Positions 7,629 to 16,788 of a stretch of DNA of 42,927 bases are shown here, piece by piece. The notes below the pieces were generated by a model. That model was not told the DNA's origin, did not search any database, and was given only the letters and a program-made list of their open reading frames with translations. The stretch is taken from assembly GCA_022821235.1 (NCBI GenBank), contig JAJEEA010000393.1, positions 1-42,927 of the forward strand, read 5' to 3'. This DNA is from Vicinamibacteria bacterium (GTDB lineage Bacteria; Acidobacteriota; Vicinamibacteria; Vicinamibacterales; UBA8438). The stretch's first letter is position 1. Each line of letters opens with the position of its first letter. Position numbers and translations under genes: made by a program.

Positions 7629-8558
7629 ATGATCGCATTCGTATTTCCGGGCCAGGGTTCGCAGCACGTGGGCATGGGGCAGGCGCTCGCGGAGGGGTTC
7701 CTCGAGTGCCGCGAGACGTTCGAGCAGGCCGACGCGGCGCTCGGGGTGGGCATCAGCGGGCTCTGCTTCGAGGGTCCGGCCGAGCGGCTCGTGCTGACCG
7801 AGCATACCCAGCCGGCCCTGCTCACCGTCTCGACGGCGGCGGCCCGGGCGCTGATGAAGCGGGGGGTGAGGCCCGGCTGGCTGGCCGGCCACAGCCTCGG
7901 GGAGTACTCCGCGCACGTGGCGGCGGGGACGCTGTCGTTCGCCGACGCGGTGCGCACGGTCTGCAGCCGGGGCCGCTACATGCAGGAGGCGGTGCCGGTG
8001 GGCGACGGGGCCATGGCGGCGGTGATGGGGCTGGAGGCGCCGCTGGTGGAGCAGGCGTGCCGGGAGGCGGCGGGGGAGCAGGTGGTGAGCGCCGCCAACC
8101 TGAACGCCCCCGGCCAGGTCGTCATCGCCGGCGCGGCCGACGCGGTGCGGCGGGCGGGCGACCGGGCCAAGGCGCTCGGCGCGAGGCGCGTTCGCGCCCT
8201 GCCGGTCAGCGCCCCCTTCCACTGCGCGCTGATGCAGCCGGCGCAGGATCGGCTCGAACGGGACCTGCGCGCGCTCGTGGTGTCCGACCCGGCCATCCCC
8301 GTGGTGGCCAATCTGGACGCGGAGCCGAAGCGTGACGCCGCCGCCGTGGTCTCGGCCCTGGTGGATCAGGTGACGGCGCCGGTCCGGTGGGAGCAGGTCG
8401 TCCAGCGCCTTGCGGCGGAAGGGGTCGACACGTACGTCGAAGTGGGCCCGGGCAACGTGTTGAGCGGCCTCATCAAGCGGATCGACAGGGGCGCGCGCCT
8501 GCTGTCGGTCGCGGATCCGGACGGCGTCGGCCGGGCGGTGGCGGCCCTCGCGGCGTGA
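7629..8558 (+). CDS. fabD: Malonyl-CoA:ACP acyltransferase FabD
   Basis: A 309-residue enzyme that moves malonyl groups from CoA to the acyl carrier protein. It starts with the family signature FVFPGQGSQ, has the nucleophile Ser89 in GHSLGEYSA, and carries the catalytic His in the VSAPFHCALM segment near residue 198. The YVEVGPGNVLSGLIKR end is also typical, and the length is normal. The ATG at 7629 matches the family N-terminus, although the frame is open upstream. The stop overlaps the fabG GTG start as GTGA, so fabD and fabG are probably coupled. Confidence 0.95.
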   Translation: MIAFVFPGQGSQHVGMGQALAEGFLECRETFEQADAALGVGISGLCFEGPAERLVLTEHTQPALLTVSTAAARALMKRGVRPGWLAGHSLGEYSAHVAAGTLSFADAVRTVCSRGRYMQEAVPVGDGAMAAVMGLEAPLVEQACREAAGEQVVSAANLNAPGQVVIAGAADAVRRAGDRAKALGARRVRALPVSAPFHCALMQPAQDRLERDLRALVVSDPAIPVVANLDAEPKRDAAAVVSALVDQVTAPVRWEQVVQRLAAEGVDTYVEVGPGNVLSGLIKRIDRGARLLSVADPDGVGRAVAALAA

Positions 8559-9313
8559 CCGGGAGCACCGTGTCGGGCCCCCTGGCGGACCGGGTCGCCA
8601 TCGTGACCGGCGCCTCGCGCGGCATCGGGCGGGCGGCGGCGAGGCGGCTCGCGGCGTCCGGGGCGGCGGTGGTGGCGGCTGCGCGCGGCGACCATGCCGA
8701 TGCCGTCGCCGGGGAGATCCGCGCCGCGGGCGGCCGGTCGGTCGCGGTGAGCGCCGACGTCACCGACCCGCGGCGCGTCGACGCCATGGTCAGGACCGCG
8801 CTCGACGAGTACGGCCGCGTCGACGTGCTGGTCAACAACGCGGGCATCGTGCGCGATCGGCTCGCGCTCAGGATGTCGCCGGCCGACTGGGACGCGGTGG
8901 TCGCCACCAACCTCACGGCGGCGTTCAACTGCGCGCGCGCGGTGTTGCGGCCCATGATACGGCAACGCGGCGGCCGCATCATCAACGTGGGCTCGGTGGT
9001 GGGACGGATGGGCAACCCCGGGCAGGCCAACTACGCGGCGTCCAAGGCGGGTCTGGAGGGGTTCTCGAGGGCGCTGGCGCGGGAGGTCGCCTCGCGCGGG
9101 ATCACCGTGAACGTGGTGGCCCCCGGCATGATCGACACGGACATGACGGCAGCCCTGACCGAGCCGGCGCAGGCGGCGATGCTCGCGCAGATACCGCTGG
9201 GCCGGCTGGGGACGACCGAGGAGGTCGCGGGCGCCATCGGCTTTCTGGCGTCCGACGAGGCCGCGTACGTGACGGGGCACGTGCTCGCGGTGAACGGTGG
9301 AATGTACATGTAG
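8555..9313 (+). CDS. fabG: 3-oxoacyl-ACP reductase FabG
   Basis: A 252-residue short-chain dehydrogenase that reduces 3-oxoacyl-ACP with NADPH. The cofactor loop TGASRGIG is at residues 18-25, NNAG at 94-97, and the catalytic tetrad is Asn119, Ser147, Tyr160 and Lys164 (the last two in YAASK). The end, VTGHVLAVNGGMYM, is the standard FabG C-terminus. GTG at 8555 is chosen because it overlaps the fabD stop; a second GTG at 8570 would shorten the protein by five residues. Position between fabD and acpP supports fatty-acid synthesis rather than another SDR role. Confidence 0.94.
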   Translation: MTGSTVSGPLADRVAIVTGASRGIGRAAARRLAASGAAVVAAARGDHADAVAGEIRAAGGRSVAVSADVTDPRRVDAMVRTALDEYGRVDVLVNNAGIVRDRLALRMSPADWDAVVATNLTAAFNCARAVLRPMIRQRGGRIINVGSVVGRMGNPGQANYAASKAGLEGFSRALAREVASRGITVNVVAPGMIDTDMTAALTEPAQAAMLAQIPLGRLGTTEEVAGAIGFLASDEAAYVTGHVLAVNGGMYM

Positions 9314-9324
9314 GAGGCGAGTGA

Positions 9325-9564
9325 ATGGCGGTTGCTGAAAAGGTGAAGGGCATCATCGTGGAGCAGCTCGGTGTCGACGAGGAAGAGGTGACGTCGGACG
9401 CGTCGTTCGTGGACGACCTCGGGGCCGACTCGCTCGACACGGTGGAGCTCGTGATGGCGTTCGAAGAGGAGTTCGGCCTCGAGATTCCCGACGAGGACGC
9501 GGAGAAGATCACCCGCGTCAAGGAGGCCGTCGAGTACATCGAGGCGCACTCGAAGAAGAAGTAG
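9325..9564 (+). CDS. acpP: Acyl carrier protein
   Basis: A 79-residue acidic four-helix protein. The phosphopantetheine site is Ser36 in [12 protein letters not shown], and the recognition helix follows. It carries growing acyl chains between the enzymes encoded by the neighbouring genes. A strong ribosome-binding site, GGAGG, overlaps the fabG stop seven bases before the ATG, which fits the high level needed for this protein. The Lys-rich C-terminus (KKK) is a minor variant. Confidence 0.97.
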   Translation: MAVAEKVKGIIVEQLGVDEEEVTSDASFVDDLGADSLDTVELVMAFEEEFGLEIPDEDAEKITRVKEAVEYIEAHSKKK

Positions 9565-9580
9565 GGCGGCCCGGACGGGA

Positions 9581-10837
9581 GTGACTGTGAGCAGGCGGGT
9601 TGTGGTGACGGGCGTCGGCCTCGTGTCGCCGCTCGGTATCGGTACGTCGGAGACCTGGGAAGCGCTGTGCGAGGGCCGGAGCGGCATCGGCCCGATCACG
9701 AAGTTCGACGCCTCGGGCTATGCGGCGCGCATCGCCGGCGAGGTGCAGGGCTTCGATCCGCTCGCCTTCATCACCAGGAAGGACGTCAAGAAGATGGACG
9801 TCTTCATCCAGTACGCCATCGCCGCCGCGGACTTCGCGCGCGCCGATGCGCAACTGGAGGTGACGCCGGACATCGCGCCCCGCGTGGGCGTGTACATCGC
9901 GTCCGGCATCGGCGGGTTCAGCACCATCGAGCGCGAGCACCTGGCGCTGCTCAACGGGGGCCCGCGCAAGATCTCGCCCTTCTTCATCCCCGCCGCGATC
10001 ATCAACCTCGCCGCCGGCCAGGTGTCCATCCGCCTCGGCGCGAAGGGACCCAACTCGGCGACCTGCACCGCCTGCTCGGCGTCGGCGCACGCCGTCGGCG
10101 ACGCCTTCGAGACGATCCTGCGGGGCGATGCGGACGTCATGGTGGCGGGCGGCTCCGAGGCGGCGATCACCCCGATGGGCGTCGGCGGGTTCGCGGCGAT
10201 GCGCGCCCTGTCGACCCGCAACGACGAGCCTACCCGCGCGTGCCGCCCCTTCGACCGCGACCGCGACGGGTTCATCATCGGCGAGGGCGCCGGCGTCATC
10301 ATCCTCGAGGAGCGCGAGCGGGCCCTGGCGAGGGGGGCGCCGGTGTACGCGGAGCTCGTCGGCTACGGCATGTCCGCCGACGCCCATCACGTGACCGCCC
10401 CGGCCGAGGACGGGGACGGCGCCTTCCGCGTGATGAAGGCGGCGGTCGAGCAGGCGGGCATCGCGCCCGACGAGGTCGACTACATCAATGCGCACGGCAC
10501 GTCCACGCCGTTCAACGACCGCATCGAGACGCTGGCCATCAAGCGGTGCTTCGGGGACCATGCCCGCCGCCTCGCGGTCTCGTCGACGAAGTCGATGACC
10601 GGCCACCTGCTCGGGGCGGCGGGCGGGGTGGAGGCCGGGATAATGGCGTTGACGGTGCGCGAGCAGGTTCTCCCGCCGACCATCAACCTCGAGAACGCCG
10701 ACCCCGACTGCGATCTCGACTACGTCCCCAACGTGAAGCGGCCGGCCTCGCTCGAGTACGGCCTGTCGAACTCGTTCGGGTTCGGCGGGACCAACGCCTC
10801 GCTGCTGTTTCGACGCCACCACGAGTCCGCGCCGTAG
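9581..10837 (+). CDS. fabF: 3-oxoacyl-ACP synthase II FabF
   Basis: A 418-residue condensing enzyme that elongates acyl-ACP with malonyl-ACP. The catalytic triad is Cys165 in TACSASAH, His305 in INAHGTSTPFND and His342 in KSMTGHLLGAAG. The nearby GFGGTNAS end is the usual FabF C-terminus. The start is GTG at 9581; a second GTG at 9587 is close enough to be an alternative. It completes the fabD-fabG-acpP-fabF set; no fabH initiation enzyme lies in the window. Confidence 0.95.
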   Translation: MTVSRRVVVTGVGLVSPLGIGTSETWEALCEGRSGIGPITKFDASGYAARIAGEVQGFDPLAFITRKDVKKMDVFIQYAIAAADFARADAQLEVTPDIAPRVGVYIASGIGGFSTIEREHLALLNGGPRKISPFFIPAAIINLAAGQVSIRLGAKGPNSATCTACSASAHAVGDAFETILRGDADVMVAGGSEAAITPMGVGGFAAMRALSTRNDEPTRACRPFDRDRDGFIIGEGAGVIILEERERALARGAPVYAELVGYGMSADAHHVTAPAEDGDGAFRVMKAAVEQAGIAPDEVDYINAHGTSTPFNDRIETLAIKRCFGDHARRLAVSSTKSMTGHLLGAAGGVEAGIMALTVREQVLPPTINLENADPDCDLDYVPNVKRPASLEYGLSNSFGFGGTNASLLFRRHHESAP

Positions 10838-10873
10838 AACGGCGCGGGCCCATGCAGGGTCGATTGGGCGGCC

Positions 10874-10895
10874 GGCGGAGCCGAAGGCGACGATT
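10874..10895 (+). repeat. Short intergenic repeat, copy 1
   Basis: GGCGGAGCCGAAGGCGACG followed by ATT lies in the 110-base gap between fabF and etfB. A nearly identical stretch with one base changed occurs at 16689-16708, also in an intergenic leader, and the first ten bases recur at 32538-32547. The function is unknown. Confidence 0.4.
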
Positions 10896-10947
10896 GCCGG
10901 GCCATGCCTGATGCGGCGGACGGTCGCCGCGCGATGACGAGGAGCGA

Positions 10948-11709
10948 ATGAAGATCGCCGTCTGCGTGAAGCAGGTCGTGACCCGCGAGTGGCCGTTGCG
11001 CGTCGACGAGGCCCGCACCTGGGTCCAGGACCGGGACGCCAGCTTCGAGATGAACGAGCCCGACGCCTATGCCCTCGAGGAGGCCCTGCGCCTGAAGGAG
11101 GGGCACGGCGGCGAGGTCGTGGTGTGCTCGGCCGGGCCGCCGCGGGCGGCCCAGGTGGTGCGGGAGGCGCTGGCCCGCGGCGCGGACCGGGCGATACGGG
11201 TCGAGGGCGACGGGCTCGCCGCCGCCGACGCGTCCATGGTCGCCGGGGCCCTCGCCGCCGCCATCCGGGACGAGGGGTTCGACCTCGTGCTGACCGGTCT
11301 GCAGTCCGACGACCAGGGGTTCGCCCAGACCGGGGTCGTCCTCGCCGAGCTGCTCGGCATCCCCCACGCCACCATCATCATGGAGGTGCAGGCCGCCGAC
11401 GGGCGGCTGCGGGTGAAGCGCGAGCTCGAAGGCGGGTGGTTCCAGTGGGTCTCGATGCCCACGCCGGCCCTCCTGACGATTCAGAGCGGCATCAACCAGC
11501 TTCGCTACGCCACCCTCAAGGGCATCATGGCCGCGAAGCGGAAGGAGGTCCGCGTGGTCGAGGCGGCTGCCGATCTCGCCCCGGGTCAGGAGATTCTCGA
11601 GATTCGGGTCCCGGAGAAGACCAAGCAGACGCGGATGATCGACGGGTCTCCGGCCGACGCGGCGGCGGAGCTGGTCAAGGCGTTGCGGGAAGAAGCGCGG
11701 GCGATCTGA
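10948..11709 (+). CDS. etfB: Electron transfer flavoprotein beta subunit
   Basis: A 253-residue subunit of ETF, the FAD/AMP heterodimer that collects electrons from acyl-CoA dehydrogenases. It opens with the family start KIAVCVKQV, has MNEPDAYALEEALRLKE, the AMP-side loop GLQSDDQGFAQTGVVLAELLG, and the late KELEGG-type segment ending in the PTPALLTIQSGIN strand. The conserved KGIMAAKRK stretch contacts the partner dehydrogenase. A GAGGAGCGA Shine-Dalgarno stretch precedes the ATG. It is followed after nine bases by etfA. Confidence 0.94.
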   Translation: MKIAVCVKQVVTREWPLRVDEARTWVQDRDASFEMNEPDAYALEEALRLKEGHGGEVVVCSAGPPRAAQVVREALARGADRAIRVEGDGLAAADASMVAGALAAAIRDEGFDLVLTGLQSDDQGFAQTGVVLAELLGIPHATIIMEVQAADGRLRVKRELEGGWFQWVSMPTPALLTIQSGINQLRYATLKGIMAAKRKEVRVVEAAADLAPGQEILEIRVPEKTKQTRMIDGSPADAAAELVKALREEARAI

Positions 11710-11718
11710 CCCCGTGAA

Positions 11719-12693
11719 GTGAAAGTGACCGACATGGTGCTGGTGATCGCGGAGCAACGAGACGGCGTCCTGAACAACGCGAGCTGGGAGGCGCTGGTCG
11801 CCGCCCAGCAGATGGGCCGGCCGGTGCGGGTCGCGGTCGCCGGCGGGGATCCGGGCGCGGTGGCGGCCGAGCTGGCCGCGGCCGATGTCGAGTCGGTCCT
11901 CGCCGTCGGCCATCCCGAGCTCGAGTCGTACACCCCCGACGGCTTCGTGGCGGCGTTCGCGGCGGTGGTGGCCGACGCCGCCCCCGACCTCGTCTTCCTC
12001 GCCCATACCTATCAGACGCGCGAGTTCGCCCCCCGGCTCGCGGCGCGGCTCGGCCGGTCGCTCGTCGCCGACTGCGTCGGGACCCGGCCGCGGGACGGCC
12101 GCCTCGCGTTCGTGCGTCCCATGTTCCAGGGCAAGTTCGTGGCCGACGTTGCCCCCACCGGCCCCGCGCCGCACTTCGTCAGCTTCCAGATCGGCGCGTT
12201 CCGGCCCGACGCCCTGAAGCGCGGGGCGTCGCCGGCGCCGGTGCGCGAGTTCGCCGTGACCCTGGAGCCCGGCGCGATCCGGCAGTCGGCGGAGGCGCCG
12301 TTCCAGGAGGCGAAGCAGGCGGTGGACCTGACCCAGGCGGAGCGCATCGTGGCCGTCGGGCGCGGCATCAAGGGCCAGGAGCACCTGAGCCTCGTCGAGT
12401 CCCTCGCGACCGCCCTCGGGGCCGAGGTCGCGGCGTCGCGGCCCATCTGCGATTCCGGCTGGCTGCCGATGGACCGCCAGATCGGCAGCTCGGGCCAGAC
12501 CGTCGCCCCGAAGCTCTATCTCGCCCTGGGCATCTCCGGCGCCATCCAGCACCTGGTGGGCATGAAGGGCTCCCGCACCATCGTGGCCGTGAACAAGGAC
12601 GCCGAGGCGCCCATCTTCGAGGTCGCCGACTACGGCATCGTCGGCGACCTGTTCGACGTCGTCCCCGCGATAATCGCCGCCCTCGACGCCTGA
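11719..12693 (+). CDS. etfA: Electron transfer flavoprotein alpha subunit
   Basis: A 324-residue subunit carrying the FAD of ETF. The C-terminal FAD domain is clear: the [10 protein letters not shown] strand, [21 protein letters not shown], then [20 protein letters not shown] and [23 protein letters not shown] (quoted by key segments). GTG codons at 11719 and 11725 and an ATG at 11734 are all possible starts; the first is kept because the gap to etfB is then nine bases. The stop shares one base with the ETF-quinone oxidoreductase ATG, so these three genes form an operon. Confidence 0.94.
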   Translation: MKVTDMVLVIAEQRDGVLNNASWEALVAAQQMGRPVRVAVAGGDPGAVAAELAAADVESVLAVGHPELESYTPDGFVAAFAAVVADAAPDLVFLAHTYQTREFAPRLAARLGRSLVADCVGTRPRDGRLAFVRPMFQGKFVADVAPTGPAPHFVSFQIGAFRPDALKRGASPAPVREFAVTLEPGAIRQSAEAPFQEAKQAVDLTQAERIVAVGRGIKGQEHLSLVESLATALGAEVAASRPICDSGWLPMDRQIGSSGQTVAPKLYLALGISGAIQHLVGMKGSRTIVAVNKDAEAPIFEVADYGIVGDLFDVVPAIIAALDA

Positions 12694-14357
12694 TGGAGCG
12701 CGAAACCCTCGACGTCGACGTCCTCGTGGTCGGCGGCGGGCCGGCCGGCCTGTCCGCGGCCATCCGCCTCGCCGCCCTGCAGCGTCAGGAGGGCGGCGAG
12801 CCCCTCTCGGTCGCGGTCCTCGAGAAGTCGCGCCAGAGCGGCTCGCACATGCTCTCGGGGGCGGTGCTCGACCCGTCGGGCCTCGACGCCCTGCTGCCCG
12901 ACTGGAAGGAGCGCGGGGCGCCGCTGGAGACGCCGGTGCGGCAGGACCGCATCTACTATCTCACCGCGAAGTCCCGGTTTCGGGCGCCGATCACCCCGCC
13001 GCCCCTGCGCAACCACGGGAACTACGTCATCTCCCTCAACCGCTTCGTCCGCTGGCTCGCAGAGCAGGCGGAGGCCGAGGGCGTCGACGTCTTCACCGGG
13101 TTCGCGGGCACCGAGGTGCTGTACGACGGCGACCGGGTGGTCGGCGTGCGGACCGGCGACCGCGGGCTCGACAAGGCGGGCCGGCCGAAGGGGGCCTTCG
13201 AGCCGGGCGTCGACATCCGGGCCGCCGTCACCATCTTCGCCGACGGGGTCCGGGGCAACCTCACCAAGACCCTCATTCGCCGCCACGGGCTCGACGCCGG
13301 GGCGCCGCAGACCTACGCCCTCGGCATCAAGGAGCTCTGGCAGATTCCGCCGGAGCGCGAGGAGCCGGGCACCGTCGTGCACACGCTCGGGTACCCGCTG
13401 CGGCACGAGGAGTTCGGCGGCGGCTTCATCTACGTGCTGCCCGAGGGGCGGGTGGCGATCGGGCTGGTGGTGGGGCTCGACTACCGGGACCCGCGCTTCG
13501 ATCCGCACATGGCGTTCCAGCGGTTCAAGCAGCATCCCCTCGTGGCCGGCCTCCTCGCGGGCGGCGAGATGACCCGCTACGGCGCGAAGGCGCTGCCCGA
13601 GGGCGGCTGGTACGCCATTCCCCGGTGCCATCTCGACGGCGCGCTCATCGTCGGCGACGCCGCCGGGTTCCTCAACTCCATGCGGCTGAAGGGCATCCAC
13701 CTCGCGATGCACAGCGGCATCCACGCCGCCGAGGCCGCCTTCGCGGCGGTGCGGGCCGGCGACGTGTCGGCCGCCGGGCTCGTCAGGTACCGCGAGCTCA
13801 TCAACCGCGGCGGCATCCGCCGCGAGCTCTACCCGGTGCGCAACGTGCATCAGGCGTTCGGGGCGGGGTTGGCCGCGGGCGCCGCGTACGCGGGGCTGGC
13901 GTGGCTGACCGACGGCCGGTGGCCGGCGCGGCCGCTCGCGAGCGAGCCCGGCCACGAGCGGCTGGCGTCGCTGGCGGGCTACTATCCCGACGGCCCCGCC
14001 GATCCCGACACGCCGAGCAACGCGGTCAAGGTGGACCGCGCGCTGACCTTCGACAAGCTCACCAACGTGCACTACTCGGGGACCCGCCACGACGAGGACC
14101 AGCCGGTCCATCTCCTCGTGCAGGACACCGACGTCTGCCGCACCCGCTGCCGCGAGGAGTACGGCAACCCGTGCGTGCGCTTCTGTCCCGCCAACGTCTA
14201 CGAGATGGTCGACGACGGGACCGGGAACGGCCGCCGGCTGCAGATCAACGCGTCGAACTGCGTCCACTGCAAGACCTGCGACATCATGGACCCCTACCAG
14301 ATCATCGACTGGGTGCCGCCGGAGGGCGGCGGCGGTCCCGAGTACGAAGGGATGTAG
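12693..14357 (+). CDS. Electron transfer flavoprotein-ubiquinone oxidoreductase
   Basis: A 554-residue membrane-bound flavo-iron-sulphur protein that passes electrons from reduced ETF to the quinone pool. The N-terminal dinucleotide loop [16 protein letters not shown] is at about residues 12-27, and [13 protein letters not shown] follows, a hallmark of the family. Later come [22 protein letters not shown] and a C-terminal ferredoxin-like domain with the 4Fe-4S cysteines ([11 protein letters not shown] and [13 protein letters not shown]). Length and domain order are as in the known family. In this organism the acceptor is more likely menaquinone, made by the genes at the start of the window. 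Confidence 0.94.
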   Translation: MERETLDVDVLVVGGGPAGLSAAIRLAALQRQEGGEPLSVAVLEKSRQSGSHMLSGAVLDPSGLDALLPDWKERGAPLETPVRQDRIYYLTAKSRFRAPITPPPLRNHGNYVISLNRFVRWLAEQAEAEGVDVFTGFAGTEVLYDGDRVVGVRTGDRGLDKAGRPKGAFEPGVDIRAAVTIFADGVRGNLTKTLIRRHGLDAGAPQTYALGIKELWQIPPEREEPGTVVHTLGYPLRHEEFGGGFIYVLPEGRVAIGLVVGLDYRDPRFDPHMAFQRFKQHPLVAGLLAGGEMTRYGAKALPEGGWYAIPRCHLDGALIVGDAAGFLNSMRLKGIHLAMHSGIHAAEAAFAAVRAGDVSAAGLVRYRELINRGGIRRELYPVRNVHQAFGAGLAAGAAYAGLAWLTDGRWPARPLASEPGHERLASLAGYYPDGPADPDTPSNAVKVDRALTFDKLTNVHYSGTRHDEDQPVHLLVQDTDVCRTRCREEYGNPCVRFCPANVYEMVDDGTGNGRRLQINASNCVHCKTCDIMDPYQIIDWVPPEGGGGPEYEGM

Positions 14358-14358
14358 C

Positions 14359-15048
14359 GTGGGCGCCGGCCCGGGCGCGGCTTCCTCTTCCCTCACTTCC
14401 TGGCAGCTCGCGCAGGCCCGGACCATCGCCGGGGTCGGCGCCCCCCTCATCGGGCTGCTCTGCCGCACGCTCCGCTGGCGCATTGAGGGCATGGAGCACC
14501 ACGACGCCATCGTGGCCCGCGGGCGACAGCCCATCTTCGCCTTCTGGCACGGGCGCATCCTGCCCGCGACGTACTTCTGGCGCGGCCGCGGCATCGTGGT
14601 CATGACGAGCCGGAACTTCGACGGCGAGTGGATCGCCCGCATCATCCGGCGCTTCGGCTACGGCACCGCCCGCGGCTCGACGTCCCGGGGCGCCCGGCGC
14701 GCCCTGATCCAGCTCAAGCGCGACGTCGCGGCGGGACGTCCCGCCGCCTTCACCGTCGACGGCCCGCGCGGGCCCGCGCGCCGCGTCCAGCCCGGCGCGG
14801 TGTGGCTCGCGGGGGTGACCGGCTGCCCCATCCTGCCCTTCCACATCGAGGCCGAGCACCACTGGTCGGCCTCGAGCTGGGACCGGACCCAGGTTCCCCG
14901 GCCGTTCAGCTCGATGGCGGTGGCCATCGGCGCCCCGTTCGACGTGCCCGACCCCTCGGAGGACGGCGTGGTCGAGGCGCATCGGGCCGCCCTCGAGCAG
15001 GTGCTCGCCTCCCTCGTCGACCGGACGGCGGAAATGCTGCACGGGTAG
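14359..15048 (+). CDS. DUF374 lysophospholipid acyltransferase family protein
   Basis: A 229-residue protein of the DUF374 branch of the lysophospholipid acyltransferase fold, a family that often acts on lipid A or other membrane lipids. The acyltransferase motif appears as FAFWHGRILPATYFW, followed by VMTSRNFDGEWIARIIRRFGY and the ARGSTSRGARRAL block; the phosphate-binding segment reads FTVDGPRGPARRVQPG. The GTG start lies one base after the ETF-QO stop, so it is probably cotranscribed with the ETF genes. The precise substrate cannot be deduced. Confidence 0.85.
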   Translation: MGAGPGAASSSLTSWQLAQARTIAGVGAPLIGLLCRTLRWRIEGMEHHDAIVARGRQPIFAFWHGRILPATYFWRGRGIVVMTSRNFDGEWIARIIRRFGYGTARGSTSRGARRALIQLKRDVAAGRPAAFTVDGPRGPARRVQPGAVWLAGVTGCPILPFHIEAEHHWSASSWDRTQVPRPFSSMAVAIGAPFDVPDPSEDGVVEAHRAALEQVLASLVDRTAEMLHG

Positions 15049-15071
15049 GAGTGCGGGGCGAACGCGCGTCC

Positions 15072-16604
15072 TCAGCGCGCCGGCGGGCGGCAGGCGAAGC
15101 TCGCGGCGTCGTCGACGTCGCCGGAGCCCATGTAGCGGGCGACCTCGGGGTACGGACAGACCGGGCGCGTCATGAGCACGTCGCCGTTGCGGTCGACGCG
15201 CCGGCCGACGAGGCGGTCGGGGGCCTCGCCGGTCTCGACCCACGCCACCAGATCGGGCAGGGCGTCGATGGTGTTGATGCCCCGGCCGCCCGCGCAGTGG
15301 AACATGCCGGGGACCATGTAGAGGCGGTAGAAGTCGGCGGCGTCGGGGGTCCCGGCCAGGACGTCCTCGTAGTAGTTCACGGCCATCATCGGGTTGAGCG
15401 CGGTGTCCGACCAGCCGTGATAGGTGATCATCCGGCCGCCGGCGTCGCGGAACCGGGTGAGGTCGGGGTCGGTGGCGTCCAGGATCGTGCGAATGGCGTC
15501 CATGCGGTAGGGGTCTTCGTCGAAGTCGAACTGCTCGATCGACCAGTCGGGGTCGTCCCGCGTGAACGCCATGTAGCGCATGAAGGTGACCCCGAAGAGC
15601 TCCAGCAGCGGCGTCCCGCCCGCGGGGTCCACGAACCAGCGGCCCCAGCCGCTCGTCCGCGACGCGGGCGAGCCGAGAGGATCGCCGAGCTCGGCCCCCA
15701 GCGGCTGGCCGGGGAAGTACCGCTCGCCGCGGCTGACGACGCCGCCGTAGATCTTCGCCAGCGTCTCGCTCTGCCCCTCGGTGAGGCAGTCGACGCGGTC
15801 CCCGCCCTCGCACCGCGGGTAGTCGGTCCGGGGGTCGAAGCGGCACTGCCGGGGGTCGTCGATGAGGCCGTCCTCGAGGCCGTCGAGGCCGTCGCACGCG
15901 GCGTAGATCGCCTCGCCGACCCTGGCGATCTTCTCCAGCCCCATCGGGTGCTCGCGCATCGCCCGCGCGAACCACACGCCGCCGATCTGGGTGTTGGTGA
16001 AGTCGAGCACCGGCGCGCCGGCGACGATGCCGTCGAAGTCGTCGGGGAAGCGCTGGGCCGACATCAGGCCCTGGCGCCCCCCGGTCGAGCAGCCGAGCCA
16101 GTAGTCGTAGTCGGCGGGCCGGCCGTAGTACTCGCCGATGATGGCCTTGACCTCGACCGCGGTCAGGTGGACGGCGCGGTACGCGTAGTCGATCTCGCCG
16201 TCCCGGTTGTCGTGGGCGAAGGTGGCCAGGGGAAAGCGGGCCGCGTCGTGACCGGTGTCCGTCGACGCGGTCACCCACCCCTCGTCCCGCAGCGGGTCGG
16301 GGCGTCCCTTCACCGGCTGCTGGCCGGCGTAGCCGCCCCCGCCCCGCATGACGAACCGCCCGTTCCAGTTGGTCGGCAGGCTCGCGGCGAAGCGGATGTT
16401 GGGTCGGATCATCGCGTCGACCCAGCAGTACTCGGTGTCGGCGCCGGGGTCCATGAGCTCGGCGTCCATGACGCTGACGTCGAAGTCGGTGCGGGACAGG
16501 AAGTCGGCGCAGGCCGCCGGGGCGGTGGTCGTCGTCGTCGGAGCGGTGCCGCAGCCGAGGCCGGCCGTGGCGATGCCGAGAAGCACGAGAGGGCTCGCGC
16601 GCAT
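15072..16604 (-). CDS. Exported tannase/feruloyl esterase-like protein
   Basis: About 510 residues of the tannase and feruloyl esterase family, which hydrolyse esters of gallic or hydroxycinnamic acids. The nucleophile is Ser173 in GCSTGGRQG, preceded by the paired Cys172; the catalytic His precedes its paired Cys in GMFHCAGG, giving the CS-HC arrangement of this family. A TYHGWSDTALNP segment probably carries the Asp. The start at 16604 gives an export signal (MRASPLVLLGIATAGLGC) with a loose lipobox at Cys18, so a lipoprotein is possible. A longer frame to 16724 would bury that signal. It is convergent with the DUF374 gene. Confidence 0.85.
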   Translation of the reverse strand: MRASPLVLLGIATAGLGCGTAPTTTTTAPAACADFLSRTDFDVSVMDAELMDPGADTEYCWVDAMIRPNIRFAASLPTNWNGRFVMRGGGGYAGQQPVKGRPDPLRDEGWVTASTDTGHDAARFPLATFAHDNRDGEIDYAYRAVHLTAVEVKAIIGEYYGRPADYDYWLGCSTGGRQGLMSAQRFPDDFDGIVAGAPVLDFTNTQIGGVWFARAMREHPMGLEKIARVGEAIYAACDGLDGLEDGLIDDPRQCRFDPRTDYPRCEGGDRVDCLTEGQSETLAKIYGGVVSRGERYFPGQPLGAELGDPLGSPASRTSGWGRWFVDPAGGTPLLELFGVTFMRYMAFTRDDPDWSIEQFDFDEDPYRMDAIRTILDATDPDLTRFRDAGGRMITYHGWSDTALNPMMAVNYYEDVLAGTPDAADFYRLYMVPGMFHCAGGRGINTIDALPDLVAWVETGEAPDRLVGRRVDRNGDVLMTRPVCPYPEVARYMGSGDVDDAASFACRPPAR

Positions 16605-16688
16605 CGTGCCCGGGCGCCGGCGCTGCGGCAGGGCGTTGCCTCCCGCCGGGGCGCGGCGACTCTCCGGCAGGATTGGACGGGCGCAAAA

Positions 16689-16708
16689 CGGAGCCGTAGG
16701 CGACGATT
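16689..16708 (-). repeat. Short intergenic repeat, copy 2
   Basis: CGGAGCCGTAGGCGACGATT on the + strand matches the repeat at 10874-10895 in 19 of 20 positions. It lies about 90 bases upstream of the tannase-like gene and is reversed relative to that gene, whereas copy 1 reads in the same direction as etfB. Confidence 0.4.
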
Positions 16709-16788
16709 TCGGGTCCAGGGTCATGTCGACTCTCGAGTCGCGAGGGCCGCGGTAGCGACTCGCGGGTCCGGCGCCGGCTGGGTGACGG

